Positions 13,935 through 25,540 of a stretch of DNA of 64,000 nt are shown one piece after another. Source of the stretch: Conus ventricosus (Eukaryota; Mollusca; Gastropoda; Neogastropoda; Conidae); NCBI GenBank assembly GCA_018398815.1, contig CM031607.1:81692470-81756469 (forward strand), given 5' to 3'. The notes beneath the pieces are model-generated. The model was given only the letters and a program-made list of their open reading frames with translations, had not been told where the DNA came from and searched no databases. The translations under genes and the position numbers were made by a program. The first letter of the stretch is position 1. Each line of letters opens with the position of its first letter.

Positions 13935-16900
13935 GGAAACCCCTACACAATAAAAAAATTCTACCCCCCCCAAGGGCATTGCACTAAAAAAACCCTTAAG
14001 TTAAATAAAAAACCACCCAAAACCAATTTTTTTTTTTGGACAAAGGGCCTCCCAAAAATTTTTACACTGAAACAAAAAAATTCAAGAGTTTTATATGCTT
14101 AAATCCCCCCCCTTTTGCACATCGCCCACGGGGTAGCAAAATGCATGCTTACAACGGTATTTTCACAAACCCATAACTTTTTAAATTTTTTTATGGGAAA
14201 GAAAACCCAATGAGGACATCCCCTGCTTTTCAAAAACCGTTATTTCGATTTTAAAATCCTTAAACTGTGGGTAAAGTAAATGAATTTTTTATTCGTTTTG
14301 GGCAGGTAAAAGGGAAAGGAGGGATGGGGGGTGGGGCGGGAGGGAAGACATCCCAAAGGGGAAAGCACCAAGGGACGGGTGCGAAATCTTTGCACTGCAT
14401 AAAAAATTACAATTTACTTCTTTTGAACGAGGGGCACTATTAGTTTTTTAAGTATTTCCCTATTCCCAAATGTAAATTTAGTAATAATAAGGGTTTTCCC
14501 CTAACAAAAAGTAAAAACTACAGTTTTTACTCTTATCTTTTTCCCCCAAAAAAAAAATCATCCATCGCAGAAGGCCTGGTCCAGGTAAATGTCTATCTCC
14601 AGCTGATTTTTTTTCCCCCACGGGTTTTTCATTTTGGAAAATGTTTTTTTGCCTTTTTGGAGGCCCAAAGCGTAAACATTTTTGCAAATCGGGCCCCCGG
14701 CACTTTTTAAAATTTTTAAATTTAAGTATTTAAAAACCTTCACAAAACAAAAATTTTGTCCTTTTTCCCCTTTCCATTTTTTCCCCCGCGGAGATCAAAA
14801 ATAAACTTTTTTCTTGCGAGACACAAAAGGAACGATGAAAATCGGGGGGGCGTTTTGGGGGTTGAGGACCGGGCGCCCACACGGTGTGCCACCTTTTATG
14901 CCCCTGCCCCCTTAAATGGCACTCCCACCTGCCCCTTTAAAAACCCCGGGCATTTTCCTTTCCGGACACACTCCCTTTCCCTTTCCCACCCCTCCAGACT
15001 TCGCCTCCAGGGATTTTAAACCCCCCGGCTGCCCACTTTTTTTTCCTTTTTTGCTCAGCTTTCCTTTTTTCGCCCAAACGGAGTTTTTTTGAAAAATCTC
15101 GGGCCCTTTGGACCGTAAACCTTTTCCAAAAAACGGGTCACTGTTGGTTTTTGTTTTCACGGGCACAAAAATTTTCCCCTTTCACCCTTCCCTGGGCCCT
15201 TCTGAAAAGCTTTCCCAAAAATTTTTCTTTCCCTTTCATTCAGTGGGAAAACAAGTTTAAAAAAAATTTTAAAAAACTCTTTTATCTCGTTCTAAATTTT
15301 TTTTGGGGCAACAATGTTTTATTTTGGGATCCCAAATTTTGGGTTTTTGCATACCTCGGACTTTTTGTTGTTTTTCTGTCAAAAGGGTTGAAATTTTTCC
15401 CCATCTTTCCGGATTTTTAACCAAGTCTTCCTGTACAAAAAATTTTGTTTTTTACTAGTTTTTCTTTGTTTGAAGGACTACCCGTTTTTCACTACGGGAA
15501 AAACCAGCTTTTTTCCTTTTGAACTGACTGAGAATTATTTTTTTACGAGCCCTTCATGTTCTCCCATGTCCGAAAAAAAAGGGAAGGGAAAACCCGACAA
15601 CCCCTGCACAAGGCCCACCAATGGGTCTAACATGTTTCCGGGGTTTATGGGAACAAATGGCAAAAAGGGCAACGATTTTTTTCAGAATTTTTTCCTTCCA
15701 AATCAAAAGGGTTTTATAATGTACAGACACTTATTTTTCCCCTTTACATGTTTTTTTTGGGAAAGGGGAGATAGCCCCTTTTTCAAAAATTTTCCCCACA
15801 ATAGTCCGATGTCCACAACTGCCTCATACAAGAACGCACTGAAATGGCTTTTTGAGGCCCGGGTCACATCCATGCGAAATTCGAATGTTGGAAACTCTTA
15901 AAAATGAAGAAAAAAATTTTTCGCGAAAACCCCCTTCCTCGGGGGGGTTTTTTTGTTTTTGAAAACAAAAAAACTTTTTCCCCAACTAAAAGAAAATTTT
16001 TTAATGTATATTTTTTTAAAATTTTAAAAATTTCCGCGCGGGAAAAGGCTAAATTAAGCAAAACCACAATATCTTTCGGGGAGCGCTAAAGAGAAGCGGG
16101 CCCTGCTGGTTTTTTGAAAAACACTCACCTCCAAAAGGGCAAACTTTTTCCTGTGCTTGTTTTTCCCAAAGTCCTTTGCGGTAACTAACCCCCCCCCCCC
16201 TTTTTAAAAAAATTGACATAAAAAAAAACAACGTTTTTGTTTTATCCCGGTCGAAATTTTAAAAAATAAAAAGGAAAAGTTAATTTGATTTTTTTTTTAA
16301 AATCTGTACTTCCCCACCAACAAATTAATATTCAGGTCCAAACCACAAAACTATTAAAATAATTTTCAAAACAAAAGGCAAAGATTGAAAATTTTGGAAA
16401 GTAATAAATTTTACAATAATATTTAATATTATTTTTTGGAAACAACCTTTAAAATAAAAAAAAACTTTAGTTTTTTTTTTGTTTAAATTTTTTTTATTTT
16501 TTTATTTATTTTCTTATTTTTTTTTTTTTCTTTTTTTTTTTTATTACCCGATTTACTTTTTCATTCTCTTTTTTTTAGAAACAAGCAGCATTTACTTTTT
16601 TTAAAAAGTTTGGGGGCAAATACTAGGTTAAAATTTTGTCCCTCCCCGTGTTATATCTGTAAGTCTCCGCCTTTTTAACAAGAATAAAACATACACAAAA
16701 CAAGGCAGTTTTCCCCAAATTTTTTTTTAAATGGGTTTTAAAAAAGAAAGCTAAAACGGTTTTATGGGGTTTTATAAGCAAAGGAAAGATCACCAAATTT
16801 TTTTACCCGGGTTTTTTTTCCCAAAAAAAAATCTAATTTTCAACCGGGAAAAAAAGGTATCCTTTTTAAAATTCCCCCTTTTGGGAAAAGTTTTTTAAAG

Positions 16901-17910
16901 GGCCCCCAAGAATTTTGTTTAAACATCTTTTTTTTCCCCCATTGAAAAACGTTTAAAATAATTTTATTTAGACCCCCATTGTTCCCTTTTAAAAAACAAG
17001 GGGAATTTTTTTCCCCCCTTTCCCCAAACCTGAACGTTTTCCCGCAAAAAACCCAAAAAAAAAATTTTTTTTTATTCGGGATCTCAATTTTTTGGAAAAA
17101 AAACGTGTACGTCCAACCCATCCCTTCAAAAAATTTTTTGTGACTGAAATTTTACAGTAAAGAACCCGGAAAAGTTTTAATCCCCTTTAAAAAATAAGCC
17201 AAACCCTTTTCCTTTAGTTTTTTTCTTTGGCGTTTCCCCGCCTCCCCTTTTTTAACAGATCTTTTACTAGAAGTACGCTCCCCTTCCCAAAAAGGGTTTT
17301 TTTAAATTTCTAAAAACCACTAACCCCTTAACCTTCCCCCAAAAACTACTACTACCCAAATAATAATGAAAAGAATGGGGAATAATAAGGAAAAAAAATA
17401 ATAATTAAAAATTATTATTTTCCCTTTTTATTTAAATTTTTTGTTTATACTTTTTAAAAGCGCCTATCCCCCCGGGTAAAAAACCAAGCTTTTAAGCCCC
17501 TTTAAAAAATTTCCCCCCCCTTTTGTTTAAAACAAAGGGCTGGGTGCCGGGAAATGCCGACCCGAAGAGCTTGCCACTTTTCGCTTTATCAGTCCCCTTT
17601 CCCCGGGGTTTTAAACCGGCAGTATCGGGGTTTTAATAAACCTTCCCCTAAATTTTCCCTTTCTTTCCTTCATTCTTTCCCCTTTTCCCCACGCAAGGGG
17701 GCATCCAAAAATTTTAAAGGCATTTCCCTACCAAAAGGCCAAACTTGGGCCCTTTCCCCTTCCAAAAGTTTTGGGGGATAGGGTTTCAGTTTTGTGAAAA
17801 AAATGTTCTGGGATTTCTTTCCCCACACGAAACCTCGTTTTTGAAGAAAGGGGAAAAGAAAAATTTTGGGAAACATAATCAATGAAAATCCCCAGGAAAA
17901 AAAAAAAACC

Positions 17911-17997
17911 GGCGGGGATTCGAACCCCAACCCCACGGGTCACCAAGATTCAATTCCCCGGGGGCCTTCCCCTGACCTATTCCGGCCATCTTCCAGG
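17911..17997 (-). repeat. tRNA-derived SINE head (pol III A and B boxes)
   Basis: Read on the minus strand there is an A-box-like TGGCCGGAATAGG near 17977-17990 and a perfect B box, GGTTCGAATCC, within 17911-17928. They are separated by a long variable region, as in Leu/Ser-type tRNAs. The acceptor ends do not pair and the B box is followed by a T run, so this is more likely a tRNA-derived SINE than a functional tRNA. Extra bases in homopolymers fit the distortion of the surrounding block. Confidence 0.6.
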
Positions 17998-18599
17998 GAT
18001 AAACGGGGTTTTTTTTTTGTGTGTTTTAAAAAACCTTTTTTTTCAAAGGGAAGTTCCTCAGGGAAAAAGCAGGGGCCCGTTCCCCTGAAAATTTTGGGTT
18101 TATACAGGCTGAACATTCCCCCCCCCCACTTCAATACATTTTTTCCTTTAAATTCCCTTTTAAATCATCATCACCAAAACCTGGAAATTAAGCAACGTAA
18201 GGGAGAATACGTTCACAAAGGAAAAGAAAAAAAGATGTAAAATTCTTGGGGAAAAAAAATTTTGTCCCCATTAAAAAAGACCTATTTTGCAAATATCGTA
18301 TGTCCCCGGTGACTTTTTTTAAACGCCCACCACGTTCTTTCCCAAAAACAATTCATTAAAAAAACAATGTTTTTTTTCAAAGGGGAATTTTTTCCAAAGG
18401 GGCTGGGGGTTTTAAATACAAAAGAAAGTGATCCCCCCTGACAGCAAAGTAAAAAAGGGGGCCCTAAAAGGGCTATTTTATTTACTCATCAAATTTTTCT
18501 TTATTTACTTTTTTTACTTCCCTTTTTTTTCTTTTTCCTTTTTTTTTTTTCTTTCTTCCCCCCCCCCCCCCCCCCCCTTTACAAATACCCATGCTGAAA

Positions 18600-18765
18600 G
18601 AAGATTTTTTGATTTAATGATATGATGATTTAAAAATGATGATTTTGGGGAAGATTTAAAGAGATGATGACCGATTAGGGTGTGATTAAAGATAAAGATG
18701 ATGAAAATGACGACCCAGATGATTTATATGAATATGATGAATTTAAATGTGATGATTAGGTAAAA
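18600..18765. repeat. (GAT)n-rich tract
   Basis: GATGAT and GATTTA units, probably a GAT microsatellite blurred by the poor sequence. Confidence 0.7.
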
Positions 18766-19009
18766 CGAGTTTTTAATTTTTGCAGCGATTACATGACTAA
18801 ATTTTTTAAAATCCAAAATTTCTTTTTTTTTTTTCAAATCGTCCTTTACCTCGGATTTTCAGCCCCAAATGCGGGGTCCGTTGAGTACTTTTGGGGAATC
18901 ATCTTCAGAATGTATCCTCGATTGTTTTGGCTCCAAACCAAACCCACTTTTAACCCATTGCACACTTGGGTTTAAACCGATGGGGGTTTTTTGGCCCGGG
19001 AAAACAAGA

Positions 19010-19112
19010 CAGATAGATAATAGAAAAGATAGATAAATAGATAATAAGAATAGATTTGATAGATAGATAATTTGATAATAAATAGATTTGATTTGATAGA
19101 AAGATAAATAAT
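19010..19112. repeat. (GATA)n-rich tract
   Basis: Repeated GATAGATA/GATAAATA units over about 100 bp. Confidence 0.85.
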
Positions 19113-19629
19113 TTAAAGCATGCCCACTGAAAACGCGTTCCACCCCATTCCGTTTGGGAGGCCCCGGTTTTCCCTGTAAAAATACGTCGCCCCTTTAGAC
19201 AATTTTCCCCACAGATAATATTTTCCCCTTTAAATACTGCCCACAAATCAGTCGCTCGACAAATATTTCCCCGAAAATTTTTTTTTTTAAAAAAATTTGG
19301 GTTTTTCCCTCAATAAAAAAAAAAAAAAAAGAAAAGTGGGTTTGGGAATTTCCCATTCGCGACATTTTTTTCGACATGAAAAACTGTAAAAAAATTTATA
19401 AAAGAAACTACAACCCGCGAAAAATTTTTCCAACGAAACAAGTATAGGAAAATGTTAAACAAACCCCCCCATAAATGAATAAGAAAAACCTAAAAACTCA
19501 AAAAGAGGGAACGCATCCTCCAAAAAAAAAAAAATATTTTTTACAAAAACTAGATAAAAAAATAACAATTTTAAAAACCGTTTTTAAATACCGTAAAGAT
19601 ATAAGTTCAATACGTTTTTTTCCCCTTTA

Positions 19630-19760
19630 AAAAAGAAAAGAAGAAGAAAAAGAAAAGAAGAAGAAAAGAAAATGAAAAGAAGAAAAGAAGAAGCAGAAGA
19701 AGAAAAAGAAGAAGAAAAAAAGAAAATAAAAAAAAACAAGAGGAAGATAAAGAAAAAAAG
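19630..19760. repeat. (GAA)n-rich purine tract
   Basis: GAAGAAAAGAAG-type units; Lys/Glu and Phe/Ser frames across it are repeat translations. Confidence 0.85.
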
Positions 19761-20679
19761 AAAAATAGCCCCAAAAAACAAGAAAAAAACAACAACGACA
19801 AAACAATACAACGACACAAACAACAACAACAACCGAAATTTAAAACCCGTTTACTTCATGTGACCTTCTTTTTTTCCCCAACAAACCAAAATGCCCAGGG
19901 GGGCCCGTTAACGACCAAATTTTGGTCTTCAAACCAGGAAACCCAATTTTGTCCCCAGCGCAGATTGGGCTTTCCCCACCACCCGGTTGGGTTTCATGTT
20001 TTTAAAAGGGGGAGACCTTTTAGGGAAAAACAAATTTATTGAAGAGGGAATATTTGAGCGGATAAAAAAACCAGCGTCACAGCGGGAAAAACTTTTTTAA
20101 TTTTTTAAATGCTTTTACCCCGTGGTGGGGGGAAAAAAAAATTGCGGCCCCCGTAAAATCCAGGTTTTTGGGGGCCCAAATTTTCTTTTTAATTTTTGGG
20201 GTGAGGGTTTAAAATTTTTACCAAATTTCCCTTTTTTGATTAAAACCTTCTTTCCCGGGGCCCCCTCTCGCAAAACTTTTTTTTATCTAAAAAAAACAAC
20301 AAAAAAATAAAAACAATGTAAAAAAAACCCAGAGTCCTGGGATCCATTTTAGAAAGCATGAGAAAAGGGACCCTGCCACCGTAAAGCTCTTCCCCAAAAA
20401 ACCGTTAAATTCTATTTGCCCCCCCCGCCCATCCCGAAATGAAAAAACAAACCCAAAGTCCCCAAAAACAAAAATACGTGAAAATACATTTTAAAAAAGA
20501 AAAAAAAAAAAAGACCACCGTTTCAAAAAAAAGTAAAAATGGAACATTTAACAAGTTCCCCCAAAAAAAAGGTCACACATTTTAAAAGGGTTTTTATAAA
20601 AAACCCCCTTTTGCTTTTCCCAAAAATGGAAAAAGGGTTTTCATCCCTTCCCGCCAAAAAAAAAAAAAGATTAAAGGTA

Positions 20680-20782
20680 AGTGTTGTGTGTGGTGTGGGG
20701 TGTGTGTGTTTTTGTGGTGTGTGGTGTGGTGTGTGGGTGTGTGTGGGGTGTGTGGTTTTGTGTGGGTGTTTTGTGTGTGATG
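20680..20782. repeat. (GT)n remnant in abnormal block
   Basis: GTGTGG-type units over about 100 bp with G-run expansions. Confidence 0.85.
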
Positions 20783-21144
20783 AAAAGTTTGCTTAAAGGA
20801 AAAGAGTTTACGTTTATAGGGTCGATTTATCCAAAGCGGTTTTCCAAAGGATGTAAAATTTTTTTTTTTTTTTTACAGAGATTTTAAAGAGGCTTTTTTA
20901 AATAGAAAACCCAAACCTTTGGGGCAATTTAAACTTTGGGGGTGGAGTCAAAAATATAATCATTTGAAACCCACAAATCGATATTTTTTTTTTGGGCAGT
21001 CCCCGATATCAAATAATGGGTAAGGGTTTACAAAAATTTTCAAGTTTTTCCCCGGGCCCAGGAAAAAGTCCCAAAGCAAAAAGTCAAAGGGAAATCCATT
21101 TTCCCCCGCACTCGATTTATGCCCCTTTCTTAAAACACTCCAAA

Positions 21145-21385
21145 TCTCTCCCCCCCTCCCCCTCCCCCACCCCACATCCACGCCCCTCTCCCACTCTCCT
21201 TTTCTCTCTCTCTCCTCCCTTTTCGTGTGTGGGCCCCTCTCCCCTTTCTGTCCCCCTCTCCTCTCCCCCGTCTGTTTTTCTTTTCCCGTCTGTCTCCTGT
21301 TCCCCTTCTCTGTCCCCTCTCTCCTCTTTTCTCTCCTTTTCTCTCTCTCTCCTCCCCTCTCTCTCTCTCTCCTTTTTTGTTTTCC
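21145..21385. repeat. (CT)n/C-rich pyrimidine tract
   Basis: CTCTCC, CCCTC and TTCTC units over about 240 bp, almost purine-free. Confidence 0.85.
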
Positions 21386-23254
21386 CCAGTAAGGGCCCAA
21401 GGGTGCAACAAAGCCCACTTAATTTAAAAAATTTCCCTTTGGGGCTACCCTTGACCTTGCTCAGTTTAAAATTTTAATTTGCTAGGGTTTTTTGAGTTTT
21501 TTTTTTTTAAGATTGGGGGAAAAAAATTTTGATTTAAAACCCAAAATGCAATAATTTTTTTGAATTTTGGAAAAATTTAAAGTCCTTGTGGGTTTTAAAG
21601 GCTCTTTTAAATTTAAAACCCGGGTTTTTTTCTGAAAAATGGCAGTTTGGGGGGGGTTTTAAAGAACTCTTTTATACAAAAATCTTTACAATTTATTTTG
21701 ACCAACATCACATAAAAGGGGAGGTACAAATAAGAAAATATAAAGGAAAAAACGTACATTTAAGGAGGGCGTACATTTTTAAAAAAAAATAGATAGGGTA
21801 GATACTGTTTAAAGGGGGCCACAGGTCATCTATGTCCCCTGAAAAAGGGGAAAAAAAAGCTATCAATAATAAATTTTTTCAATCAAATAAGAAGACCCTG
21901 GAAAAATTTTCTTTACAAAGAAAAAATGGTCTTCCCCTTGGGGATTTCCCCGGGCAACTGCGTTTTTTAAGGAGCCGAAGGAAAAAAAATTCCCCTACCA
22001 AAACAAATTTTTCCTTTTCAAAAAAATTTTAATTTTAAAAAATGGAAATTTTTAATCCAAACTTATCACGGTTTATTGTCCTTGAACCACTGCAAAAAAA
22101 ACTCCCCGTCGTGAACATTTTTTTTAAAAATAAGGGGAAAAAGGGGATCAAAAATGACATTGGGCATTGTCACGACCCCCTGGGCATCCCAAATTGCCCA
22201 AAAAGCACAACATAAACATATAAAAAAACAAAAAGAAATTACATTTTTCCCAAAATGGGCTTTCATTGTTCAAACCCCCTATTTTTACTACTTTTTTAAA
22301 AGCATAAACACCCTAAAAACCCCATCAAAAAACAGAAGAGAATTTAAAAAAAAAACCTTTTCCATATAACTGGGCCACAGTCTTTTTTTGCAGACCCCCC
22401 TTGGGCCCCCGACCCTTAAAAAAAAAAAGCATTAAACTTTTCAATATGGATGAACTCCCGGAAAAAAAATTTAAAATTTAAAAGAAAATTAAACCCCGCC
22501 CCAAACTTTTTGACCACCGGGGCATCTATATTGTTTAAAATTAAAAGAAACGTTTAAAAAAAACACCAATATTCATTAAATATGAAAACTGAAATTTTCC
22601 CTGAAGCTGACCACTGGTTTTTTGGGAAAAGACCAGTTTGTAAACTAGGGTTTTCGAATAATTTAAAAAAAACCAATAAGCATACGCAGCCGAATAGTGG
22701 AAAAATTTGGATTTTTCAAAAACGGAACTCCCCTTTGTGGCCAAACCCCCTTCGATAGGAAGAAATTTGGGCAGGTAACTTTTTTGGGCCAATTTTTTTT
22801 AATACCATGTCCAAAAAACTTACCAAAAAAACAAAAGCAACAAATTTTTTTTTGATTTTTTTCCCACTTTTAAATTTTTTTATCATTTGGATTTGATACC
22901 TAGTTTATTTAAAATACTTGACACTTGGGATTTTGAATTTTTTCCCCATTTTAAATTTTGCATTTTTAAGATTTTTCCAATGTGACCAATTTAATAGAAA
23001 AAAAAGACAAAAAAAAAAATCCTGTCTCGTTTCCCTCCAAATTTTTTTTTAAATTTTTTTTTAACATTTGGCCTTAGTTTAGGTAAGGGAAACAAGAAAA
23101 TATAAAAAAGAGAAACAATGGGGCACTTCCCCCCACACTTTTTTTTCACAATCGGAGAAAGTATGGGGCGCCCTCCCTACTTTCCCCCTCACATGGGAGA
23201 AAGTGCGAAAGGGGAAGGCCACACCTTTTTTTCCCCCAATCTTTTTCCCTCTTA

Positions 23255-25540
23255 AAATTTAGAAAATGAGCCCCTACACTTTCCCCATAAAATGAGAGAA
23301 ATTTTGGGAAAAGGAAAAACTTTGGGCCCCAAAATCACGTTTGAGAAACAAGGGGAACTGGCAACCCAAAAAGGGGCCAAGGGGGGGACAGATTGGGCAT
23401 TTAAGTTCGACCCCAAAACTGTTTGCCCAAAAAAAAAAGAAAAGGGGGACAAAATTGGGCCTGGTTTTTGAGGCCAATCTGTTTGCCTTTGGGAACCCAA
23501 AATTTTTCCCCGGTGGTTTTAGGTCCAAACGGGCGCGAGGGGACAAATTGGCGTTAACACAGGCTCTAAAGGGTAGAATTTGGTGCACAAGGGAACATGG
23601 AAATGTCCCCCAAATTTAAAACCACACAATTTCCCCAAAGACAAAAAAAATTTTCACTGCCGCAGTATTTCCCCAAAAAAAAAAATGATTTCAGCACTTA
23701 AATTTTTCACAGCAGCAGGTTTTTAAAAAGACCTTTTTTCACTTCCCAAAACCCACTGCGCGGAAAATTTTCCCAAAATTTGTGAACATTACTCGTAAAA
23801 ACCTGTCCCCCTTCACATTCTATGGGAAAAAAAATTTCGCACAGCAATAAACTTTTTATGATCAAATGCATTTTCTCAAAAAATACAAATTTCCCGAAAA
23901 ACGATTTTAAGGGCGAAAACACCAAATTTTGGGCAAATTTTTCCCTGAAAAACCTGTTGCACTTCCCCTATTTCAAAGGAAAAAATGTTGCATCACAACC
24001 CTTTTGTCAAGGGCCAAATGCAATATTTTACAGGAAAAACCCGTCCCCCTGTGACGCATTTTTTAAAAGGGGGGACGTGGGTTACAAAACGCCGCAAAAA
24101 GCTTTTAATATAGCATAATTTTAAAGTCAAATTTACAGATTTTTTTTTGTATGAAACAAAAATTTGCCCTGAACTTTTGTTTTTTGTTTTTGTTGGTTTT
24201 CTTTGTTGTTTGGGTTTTTTTTCTTGTTGTTTTTTGTGGGGGGGGTGTCATAAAATTCGTTTTTGTTTTTGTTTTTTTTGCTTTTTTTTGTTGTTCTTTT
24301 TTCCCTTTTTGTTTTTTGTGGAGGGGGCTTTTCTTTTCTTTTCTTTTGTTTTCTAAATTTTCCTGGAGTTCAATGAAAACTTTTTACAAAAAATTTTTTT
24401 ATTAAACCCAACCAATTTCTTTTTCCAAAAAATTTTCAAGATTTTTAATCTGTTTAATTTACAAATGGGGGGACCCGACGCTTTCAGGTAGTCCCCGAAA
24501 AACAATGGCTAGGGAAAGTGTGATATCCCGAAAAAAGATGCCCTGGGGAAAGGGGTGCAAAATAGTTTAAGACTAAAAATAATTTAAAAAATTGAAAAAA
24601 AATAATTTTTAATAATGACAGGACGGGAAACTGATAATTTTCAGATGTAAAAGGGAAAAACCAAAAAACAGCAAAGGTAAAAAACCCCTTTCTAACCCCA
24701 ATCTTTTACGAAAAACAACCGTCCCGAATAAAAAACTTATTTTCGTAAATGAAATGGGGGAAAAATGCGTAAATGAAAATTTTGGGGAAAACCCCTTTTT
24801 TTTTTTAAAACTTTTTACTGAAAATTTTTTTGTTGGGGTTTTTTTTTATTTTTTTTTTTTTCTTCTTTTTTTTTTTTCCTTTTTCCCTTTTTTTTTTTTG
24901 CCGACTTTGGGAAAAAAAATAAAAATTAACAAATTTTTTAAGGTTTGGGGGGTTTAATTTTTACCCAAATTGGAAAAAAAAATTAAAAAAAAACTCATTG
25001 AATGATATTTAAATTTCGCTTTTGAATAAAGAAGTTTTTTTGACTAAAGATGGAGAATTTCTGATGACTGGTTAAAACAAAGTTTACATGACAGGTTTAA
25101 GGTGGGAACCCAAACAAAAATAAACACAAGGGAATAATGGGCCCGGTGGTACTAACAAAAAAATTTAACCAGGGAGGGCCCTGAAGCTCCTAAAAATTGG
25201 GGGTTATGTTTAACCCGTTTTTTCCCTTTTAATTTTAAAAACAATTGCCCGCATGTGTGGGAAATTTACTGGGGCTTGGGTTTTGGGGTTTTTGCTGGCC
25301 CAAACCAAACAAACTGAATTGGGAATAATCGAATCTAGGAAAGGGTTTTTGGGGAAATTTTTAAGAATTGGGTTTAGCATTAATTAAATCAACACAAAAG
25401 AACTAAAAAGAAACGGGGGGGGGTTCCAAACGAAAAACACACAGCTGAAACCGATCCCTTTCATTGGAAATTTTCTGGTTCCCAATTTTTACCCCAAAGA
25501 AAAAAGACTAACATTATCACTACCCAAAGTTTCCCAACCC
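23255..25540 (+). repeat. Distorted copy of 28.2-30.24 kb
   Basis: Anchors in the same order and orientation match clean sequence: GACAGATTGG (23387 vs 28328), the GACGCTTTCAGGTAGTC block (about 24478 vs 29277), the doubled GTAAATGAAAT unit (about 24746-24790 vs 29522-29569) and GACTAACATTATCACTAC (25506 vs 30222). Between the outer anchors this copy spans 2,119 bp and the clean one 1,894 bp. Differences are mostly homopolymer expansions. The right end of similarity is near 25,540; the left end cannot be fixed because both sequences are poor there. Confidence 0.9.

Noticed and set aside
17911..17997. A functional tRNA gene
   Set aside because: A and B boxes are present, but the acceptor ends do not pair and a T run replaces the 3' strand; SINE head is the better reading.
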